Source: Chrysomallon squamiferum
Taxonomy: Eukaryota; Mollusca; Gastropoda; Neomphalida; Peltospiridae
Assembly: GCA_012295275.1 (NCBI GenBank)
Contig: CM022677.1
Span: 12,513,723 to 12,577,722 of the forward strand
DNA length: 64,000 nucleotides
Direction: 5' to 3'
Program-made: the position numbers and the translations under genes
Shown: in pieces, positions 56,135-64,000 of the stretch
Position numbering within the stretch: position 1 is the first letter of the stretch
Layout of the letters: the number at the start of each line of letters is the position of its first letter
The notes under the pieces: generated by a model
The model's database searches: none
Told to the model about the DNA's origin: nothing
Seen by the model: the letters and a program-made list of their open reading frames with translations, nothing else

Positions 56135-56260
56135 GTATGTGGGTACAAGTGGATGTGGATATGTATGTATGTATGCATGTATGTATGTATGTATGTATGT
56201 ATGTAATATTTCGACAATGTTTATATTCCGAACTGACTGCTCAGCTGTTAAACAATCTAC
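56074..56260. repeat. (TA)n and an extra copy of the palindrome's right-arm unit
   Basis: About 60 bases of TA (56073-56132), then GTGGGTACAAGTGGATGTGG, TATG repeats and AATATTTCGACAATGTTTAT, ending near GAACTGACTGCTC. This repeats the right arm in the same orientation. Confidence 0.85.
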
Positions 56261-57120
56261 TTAAACAGAAATTTGTGTTCTGTTTCGATATTAAAATAAA
56301 TGAAGAATGGTTTTGTTTATAATTAAGTTTTAGTTTCCATATTTATGTTTGTATACTATTTATTTATTTATTATTATTTTTTTATTAATGTTGTTGTTTT
56401 GTTTATTTTACTCATCACTGTTGATGCATTAAACTCTGATTTTACGTACTATTTGTCTGGGAGAATTGTTTTTCATCTTTTTCAAACTGTCGTTATTTGT
56501 TTTTACTTTATTTTATTTTATTTTTTGTTTTACTTTATTTTTCTTTATTATTTGTTTTATTTTATTTATTTAAACGATTTTTATTAAGCATATAAATTTA
56601 AAACTATGATGTAAAATAAGCCTTAACAAACAGAGTAAAACGATGTTTATAGTTTCTTACACCTTATTTCTTTATCTATTAGTTACAAGGTAAGTTATAA
56701 GTCGTGTTTTATATTTGTTTTCTCTCCCTGTACAGCTCAAATACTGTGTAGTATATCCCTGAAAAAATATATTTAAATATAGAAATATTTGTGAAAGCAT
56801 ACTCTCACTTTTTCAACATCCACATCAGAAATAAATAACAATACTAATAAATGAATCATGATCTTAATGCTTTTCATAAATATTTAATTTTTTTTTCCTT
56901 AAGCAGTTGGTTATCGTTGAAATATTCATTGAAAATATATTTAAATATTTTAAAATATTTATGAAATTGTACTCAGAGATACTCACTAGCTGTCAAAAAT
57001 AAAGTAACAAAAATAATTAATCTTCTAAATAAATAACATTAAACTGAATTATGATATTTAATGCCTTTTTCTAAAATGTTCTGTTAAATATTTCAGAATT
57101 CTATAAAATGGAAATTATTG

Positions 57121-57174
<54 letters not shown>

Positions 57175-57180
57175 GTTCAT
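56261..57180. other. AT-rich stretch with (TA)n, no gene
   Basis: TTTTATTTTATT-rich sequence at 56500-56580 and (TA)n at about 57123-57171. ORFs are low-complexity. Confidence 0.6.
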
Positions 57181-57325
57181 CATTATGCCTAGTATATTAG
57201 AGACTGTGGTATATGCTACCCTGTCAGTGAGTATGTTTATTCTATCCAGTGCCCTGTATCTGGTATATTACAGGTTGTGGTACGCACTACTATCTCAGTG
57301 AGCCCAACTGTTCCAGCCAGTTCAC
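57181..57325. repeat. Left flank of a ~72-bp degenerate tandem repeat
   Basis: Two units with TAGAGACTGTGGTAT and TACAGGTTGTGGTAC, 72 bases apart. The same units continue right of the 18-bp array at 59056-59400. Confidence 0.75.
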
Positions 57326-59055
57326 TTATATATAAGACTGCTGTTTTATATAAGACTGCTGTTTTAATATAAAAGAGCTGTTTTATATAAGAGAGCTGTT
57401 TTATATAAGACTGCTGTTTTATATAAAAGTGCTGTTTTATATAAGAGAGCTGTTTTATATAAGACTGCTGTTTTATATAAGAGAGCTGTTTTATATAAGA
57501 GAGCTGTTTTATATAAGACTGCTGTTTTTTATAAGAGTACTGTTTTATATAAGAGAGCTGTTTTATATAAGACTGCTGTTTTATATAAGAGTGCTGTTTT
57601 ATATAAGAGAGCTGTTTTATATAAGACTGCTGTTTTATATAAGAGTGCTGTTTTATATATGACTGCTGTTTTATATAAGAGTGCTGTTTTATATATGACT
57701 GCTGTTTTATATAAGAGAGCTGTTTTATATAAGAGAGCTGTTTTATATAAGAGTGCTGTTTTATATAAGACTGCTGTTTTATATAAGAGAGCTGTTTTAT
57801 ATAAGAGTGCTGTTTTATATAAGACTGCTGTTTTATATAAGAGTACTGTTTTATATAAGAGAGCTGTTGTATATAAGAGAGCTGTTTTATATAAGAGTGC
57901 TGTTTTATATAAGACTGCTGTTTTATATAAGAGAGCTGTTTTATATAAGAGTGCTGTTTTATATAAGAGTACTGTTTTATATAAGAGAGCTGTTGTATAT
58001 AAGACTACTGCTTTATATAAGCCTGCTGTTTTATATAAGAGAGCTATTTTATATAAGACTGCTGTTTTATATAAGAGTGCTGTTTTATATAAGACTGCTG
58101 TTTCATATAAGAGAGCTGCTTTATATAAGACTGCTGTTTTATATAAGAGAGCTGCTTTATATAAGACTGCTGTTTTATATAAGAGAGCTTTTTTATATAA
58201 GAGTGCTGTTTTATATAAGACTGCTGTTTTATATAAGAGAGCTGTTTTATATAAGGGAGCTGTTTTATATAAGAGTGCTCTTTTATATAAGACTGCTGTT
58301 TTATATAAGAGAGCTGTTTTATATAAGAGTGCTGTTTTATATAAGACTGCTGTTTTATATAAGAGAGCTGTTTTATATAAGACTTCTGTTTTATATAAGA
58401 GAGCTGTTTTATATATGAGTGCTGTTTTATATAAGACTGCTGTTTTATATAAGAGTGCTGCTTTATATAAGAGAGCTGTTTTATATAAGACTGCTGTTTT
58501 ATATAAGAGAGCTGTTTTATATAAGAGTGCTGTTTTATATAAGACTGCTGTTTTATATAAGAGAGCTGTTGTATATAAGACTACTGTTTCATATAAGAGA
58601 GCTGTTGTATATAAGACTACTGTTTTATATAAGCCTGCTGTTTTATATAAGAGTGCTGTTTTATATAAGAGAGCTGTTTTATATACGACTGCTGTTTTAT
58701 ATAAGAGAGCTGTATTATATAACACTGCTGTTTTATAAAAGAAAGCTGTTTTATATAAGAGTGCTGTTTTATATAAGAGAGCTGTATTATATAAGACTGC
58801 TGTTTTATATAAGAGAGCTGTATTATATAAGACTGCTGTTTTGCATAAGAGAGCTGTTTTATATAAGAGAGCTGTTTTATATAAAACTGCTGTTTTATAT
58901 AAATTTGCTGTTTTATATAAGAGTGCTGTTTTATATAAGACTGCTGTTTTATATAAGAGAGCTGTTTTATATAAGAGAGCTGTTTTATATAAGAGTGTTG
59001 TTTTATATAAGACTGCTGTTTTATATAAGAGAGCTGTTTTATATAAGACTGCTGT
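57326..59055. repeat. 18-bp minisatellite (CTGTTTTATATAAGAGAG)n
   Basis: About 95 copies of an 18-base unit in which the variable part is GAGAG, GACTG, GAGTG or similar. Nearly every unit contains TATATAAG, a TATA-box-like word. Because 18 is a multiple of three, ORFs of 359 codons (+, AVLYKR/LLFYIR readings) and 398 codons (-, ALLYKT readings) arise on both strands. No start context, signal or domain supports a gene. Confidence 0.95.
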
Positions 59056-59420
59056 TGTGTATGTCAGTGAGTCCGTCTAGTCCACTGTGTCCAGTACATT
59101 AGAGGTTGTGGTACATACTGCCTCTGTGTGAGTCAGTTTTATCCAGCAAGTGCATTCTGCACAGTGTTTTATAGTCTGTCTGGTATGTGTTACCCTGTCA
59201 GTGATTTCATTTGTTCCATCCATTGCACTGTGTGTAGAGTATACTAGAGACTGTGGTACGTACTGCCCTGTCAATGAGTCAATTTTTTCCATCCAGTGCA
59301 CTCTGTCTAGTATGTTAGATAATGTGGTATGTACTGCCCTGTGAGTGAGTCGGATTCTTCCAACTGAGGCACTATGTCTGCTATGTTAAAACCTGTGGTA
59401 TGTTATTATTGAAAAATGTT
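59056..59420. repeat. Right flank of the ~72-bp degenerate tandem repeat
   Basis: About five units containing GTGGTACGTACTGCCCTGTC, AGTGAGTC and TCCATCCAGTGCACTCTGTC. The spacing of the GTGGTA words near 59107, 59249, 59322 and 59394 is about 72 or a multiple. The 18-bp array therefore sits inside this older repeat. Confidence 0.75.
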
Positions 59421-60080
59421 TATAAAAAGAATCTCTATGATCTATCTGTTAATTGTATAGAAATAAAGAATAGATTCTTTTGGCCCATATTCTTACTTTA
59501 TTTAGACATTAATAAATTAGTCTAAAGTTTACTGTTATACACTCATACACACAGTCACAGACGCACATACGTAGATGTATGTTCTGTTGCCTACACCATA
59601 AAGTGTTACTATGGTGTGTGTGAGAGAGAGAGGATGCTTGTATTTATTTAGTATTTTTTATTTGTTTATTGTTTGTTGTTTTGGGGTTTTTTTGTATATT
59701 TTTAATGAACCATGAAGTATGATTTATATATACATATATCACAATATATGTAGATCTATTATCTGTGTTTGTTCTTACATACATTATTTATTTATATAAA
59801 AATATTTAAATGTTTATTGTACTATATATAATAAAAATACTTTCATGTACCTAAACTTCAATGCTCAGTCTTTTTTTTAGCTTATAGACTCCTTTCTTTT
59901 ATTCATAGAATAAAAAAATTTACCATGTTTATTAACCATTTCACAATATACAAAAGCATTCTAATATTTTATTCATTAATGTCTAAGTTATTTTTTTTGT
60001 TCGAACATACTTCAAAAGAACCAGAATGTATAAACTAAATGACCATTATTATAATTATCGTTGTTGTTGTTGTTGTTGTA

Positions 60081-60130
<50 letters not shown>

Positions 60131-61789
60131 CATAGTCATCATCCTTATCATGTATTTTAATATCTAACACACACTCACAACGCACACACATACATACACT
60201 CTCACACATGTAATTTTAAACTTTGAATGACTAACATTTCATATGTTGTAATTTTAGACATAACAATGGATACTGTAACTACATGTGACAAGTATAGTGT
60301 GAAATAAAACTGTAATCCTACCTATATTTTTTTAAATTATTATTATTATTTCTGTTATGAACATTCACTACCAATCAACTGCAGACCAGTTACAGTAACA
60401 TCACAGGTGTAAAACCCATGACACACTGTAAACACAAAACTTAAACAACAACAATTTAATAAGTAACTAACAAAACAGCTTTAGAACAAAACACTGCATG
60501 AACAACAATTTACTAAATTCCATAAATCAAACATTCAGTAAATGGATGAAAAGTAATTACAATTTTCACAGATTATGGAAAAAGACTTTAATATGGTCAC
60601 ATTCGACAGCCAAGTTTGGATGACACGTACAGAAGATAATCACATCTTGTAAAAACTTTTACCAAACATCACACTGCCTGACAGTCTCGTGTTAGAATAA
60701 AACATACAAACATTAAAATACAGACAAAAACCTACAGATACTAAAATACTGTGTTAAAATCCACTCTCAGTAATAAAAATCTCATGAAGGATCTAATCCC
60801 TGATCAACCATTTAAAACTCACCTTTCACTACAATCTAGTTTTTAAACAATAGTCAGCCATATTGAAATGTAGACTGGAGTGGGTGAATGTTGCAACCAG
60901 CAAATAGTAAAGAAATAAAATAAACATTAGTTACACCTTTCATCATCAAAACTCAAAATCATTTTAGTAACAAACTACATAACAACCTTACCAGACTCAG
61001 AATCAGCTACTCCAAAACTAAACACAATCAAATTCAAACACAAAATAAACACAACACCAAACTGTAAATTTGGTGAAATTTCTGAAACCATGAAATATTA
61101 CTTATTTCTCTGACAACATTTTTCCTGTGAACACATAATGCTACATGACATATTCAATGAATTAAAAATTGAATTTACACTTAAAAACATCTTGATAGAA
61201 ACAGTGAAAAACTGAGAACCAAACTTTAATTCAAACAAATAAATAGACACAAATGTTTGATTAATTAAATTCAAAAACATAACATAAAATATCACGATCA
61301 CATAGGTCAAAAAAAAAAAAATATATATAGCATACACAATAACAAACAAGACAAAAAGCAAATACATCAAAACAAATAAATAAATTAATTAATTAATAGA
61401 TTAACTGAATCACCAGCTAATAGATTGGCTTTCAGAACATATTTTAAAAATTCCACATTTTCTAGACACAAGGAAGTAAACTGGTTCAGGCTGGAGTGGG
61501 CTGTTTGGAATGTGAACTTTCTGTACTGACAAGTCAAACTGAAGAAGACAATATCTTTTTATTATAAACAAAAATGAAAACATAATTTAAAATAACAAAC
61601 AAAATTATAAAATATGCAATATAAAATCAATTAATCTAAGAATTAATACAATAGCCTTAAAATTAGAAGTATCATATCCTTTTCAGTTGCAAAACAAAAA
61701 CAATCTAAATTCTTATAATACTGATACATATACATACTAATAGTGGTAAATTATTTACAATAACTGACCTAACCTAGATGAAAAATATA
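59421..61789. other. AT-rich region with microsatellites, no gene
   Basis: Contains GTT and ATT triplets at about 60059-60132 and short CA repeats near 60165-60205. A 90-codon hydrophobic - strand ORF (61370-61098) lies in very AT-rich sequence and has no recognisable feature. Nothing else coding is seen. Confidence 0.6.
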
Positions 61790-62676
61790 TACAGTATTCC
61801 CTCGCTATTCGCGGGGGTTACGTTCTTTACCCCCCCCCCCCGCGAATAGCGAAAAACCGCGAATATTGGATGCAGTTTTAAAACGTCTATTATGAGATTA
61901 TATACGGTACTAAATGCTTTCTAAAGACACTCTTACTCATTAATACAGTAATAATGTAGTAATATTGCAGTTATGTATTTCACTAATGTAGTAATGATAA
62001 TGTAAACACATTTTAATTTTGTACTGAAACAATATTTTAATCAGAAAGAAACGTAAGTACAGGAGGACAGTAACACCGCATAGCATAGTTACCCATACTG
62101 TATTACTGTACCGTAAAGTCATTTTCTATGCGTACAACATATGTATTAGAATTGACAGAAAGTGGAACAAATTTAAAGGCAAACAGACAGATAAATACAG
62201 TACGCACAGTTCAGGTAATAATAATACAATTCAGTAATAATATGCAATTAAAAACATTATTAATACACGGTCACAAAAAATATGCACTGTACATACAGTG
62301 TATGCATTTACAAAAAAAATACGTACTGTATTGCAATAATAATTGAAAAAATTTGATATTGTTTGTACTGTCACCAAGAATGAATGATAATAAAATGATG
62401 ATGAAATTTGCAGTGCCATACGATGATGATGATAACACTAAGGTACAGTATGGCACAGCTTAGCTGCTGCTTTACAGCACTTTAGGTAATTATTCTAACT
62501 CTTCAGGCACTTAAGTCTCTATGACCTACAAAATCCCGGTTTACCGAGCATTTGTTTTTATGACGTTATGACGCTAGCCTGGTATACCAGCATACGATGC
62601 GATAGGGTTAAGAGCCTAACCCGCGAATATGCGGGGCCGCGAATGGGGAACCGCGAACAGGTGAGGGTATACTGTA
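61790..62676. mobile_element. Pogo/Tigger-like non-autonomous DNA transposon
   Basis: The left end CAGTATTCCCTCGCTATTCG (61792) and the reverse complement of the right end, CAGTATACCCTCACCTGTTC (ending 62674), are terminal inverted repeats. They are followed inside by repeated CGCGAATA/GAACCGCGAA words. TA borders both sides (61790-61791 and 62675-62676), the Tc1/mariner target duplication. The CAGT...CCCTCGC start and CGCGAA-rich ends resemble pogo/Tigger-type elements. The 883-bp body has no transposase. A run of eleven or more C at about 61830-61841 is notable. Confidence 0.82.
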
Positions 62677-63845
62677 TATATAAAAATCATTTTATTGAGT
62701 CTTATTTGTCCAGATAAAATATATTACAATTGATTTAACACTTTAAATATTTTGATTTCCAAATTTAATTCTATACGCCTCCAACATGAATAAATAATAT
62801 TACTCCAGAAGAACTTACTTTTTTTTTTCTTATGAATATCTATTACTGACATTTTCAACTTTCAAGCTGACGATTATGCACTATAATAAGTTATAAGAAA
62901 TAAAAATTAAAGCAATGTGAAATGACGACAATAAGTAAAGTTTAGCGTGTGACAAAAACAAGAAAAACAATGACTTTTTAATTGTATTTTTGTTTTTATT
63001 TTTATTTATTTAAATTTTTATTTTTTTATTCTCGGTCAGTAACCCTACTGGAATTGAAAAGGAAAAACAATAGCAAATACAAGGTTATACAGTTATCTCC
63101 CATGATAACTTGTTCCGTTAACCAACCGATAATTTTTTAACTTAACTAAGTTCGTTAGGTTTGTTGGCTGTCTTCACTCTAGCTAATTTTTGGGCGATTA
63201 TCCCAAATGTTTTTGGTGACCTTGCGTCGGGCCATTTCGAGCTCTGGATTATCACGGACCAATGATTTTAAAAAAAAGCTTAAAATAGGAAACTCATTGC
63301 TTTAGAAGTTGAATGCTTTTTGTTTTAACGAAAAAGAGTGAAAACTTAATTTGTAACTAATTGTTTTTATACGGCCTGTTGACGGACCTTTAATTTGTTT
63401 TTGTATTTTATTTTTGTATTTCTTATTTTCTGTTGTAAAACTGCATCAAGCATTATAATGAATGTATCAAGGCAATCATTCAAATAACACGTGATCAATT
63501 TGCTTTTTACATGTAATACGACCTTTAATGCATTGTAAATGGGACTAATAATTATCAACAAGTAAAAACGAATTATAATGGTTTCAAGTATTGTTTTACA
63601 ACTACGTACTCAGAACAGTCCGCTATGGAGTTTTAGCAGAGTAACGTGTCCACATTATAGTACCTAATGAGAACAATCATGTTCATATTCACGCGCCAGA
63701 GTCTGTGAAAATTATTATTATTAATATTATTATTATTATTACTGTGTTTGCCCTCCATGTTATTATTATTTCTGTCTTTTTGTCCTTGCATTTTTCTATT
63801 ATAAAGCAAAATAAGAAAGAAAAAATAACAATATTCACACACACC

Positions 63846-63890
<45 letters not shown>

Positions 63891-64000
63891 TTAGCAAATT
63901 TGTATTAAAAACATGCTTATCTTTTACAGAATGTTTGTGAACTGTGGTTTGTTCTGGAACAATACCTTATAGTCATTATGATCAGTTAGTCAAATGAAAA
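62677..64000. other. AT-rich right end with TTA and CA microsatellites, no gene
   Basis: Holds TTA triplets at about 63710-63740 and (CA)n at about 63838-63889. On the - strand around 63290-63175 a short open stretch reads DNPELEMARRKVTKNIWDN before a stop; it is unidentified and could be chance. No other signal is seen. Confidence 0.5.

Noticed and set aside
57529-58738. 398-codon (-) and 359-codon (+) overlapping ORFs
   Set aside because: They are readings of the 18-bp tandem repeat on both strands, with no start context, signal or domain.
63175-63290. - strand start of a gene reading MARRKVTKNIWDNRPKIS
   Set aside because: It stops after 18 codons with no donor site that would rescue it, and I know no matching family.

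Overview
The window looks like an accessory, repeat-rich stretch of a metazoan nuclear genome, most likely a mollusc. It is AT-rich, its genes have spliced exons, and it carries long perfect (CT)n, (CA)n and (TTA)n tracts, many minisatellites, a tRNA-derived SINE and short inverted-terminal-repeat DNA transposons. The phylum is an inference from gene content (secreted C-type lectins, MCC, an intron-free prolyl 4-hydroxylase alpha) and repeat style; I cannot name the species. A 200-base run of N marks an assembly gap at 19741-19940. Almost every long open reading frame here is a by-product of tandem repeats.

Genes. The one gene that looks intact is a four-exon secreted C-type lectin on the + strand (3284-5987, 168 aa, QPD-type sugar-binding motif). 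The frameshifted last exon of a second lectin lies at the left edge. An intron-free prolyl 4-hydroxylase alpha copy (31438-32930) has a signal peptide and all catalytic residues but carries a one-base deletion and an in-frame TGA; a small inverted fragment of the same family lies just upstream. A decayed but still intron-containing copy of MCC occupies 35.6-38.95 kb (+). An unidentified multi-exon gene remnant lies on the - strand at about 24.5-28.5 kb, and part of it is duplicated in inverted orientation at 39.8-41.1 kb. A broken Ty3/Gypsy-type element (zinc knuckle, RNase H) is at 43.0-44.15 kb (-).

Large-scale structure. A direct segmental duplication of about 7.4 kb links 7.8-15.2 kb and 45.0-52.6 kb; both copies carry broken pieces of the same unidentified charged, coiled-coil-like protein on the - strand. 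Inverted arms of about 1 kb at 18.9-19.74 kb and 29.33-30.1 kb enclose roughly 9.4 kb plus the N gap. A family of 120-215 bp repeats carrying a GTCGCCGTCGTT core occurs in three blocks of alternating orientation (15.5-16.7, 18.35-19.0, 30.0-30.3 kb). A palindromic structure lies at 55.37-56.07 kb.

Tandem repeats. Several minisatellites have units of 18, 42, 54 or 69 bp (multiples of three), and one has an 11-bp unit that becomes a 33-bp coding period; these explain the long repetitive ORFs. Three arrays repeat recognisable regulatory words: CACGTG E-boxes in lectin intron 2, TGAGTCA AP-1 words just downstream of the lectin gene, and TATATAAG TATA-like words at 57.3-59.06 kb. The stretches in between are AT-rich DNA with no gene I can support.
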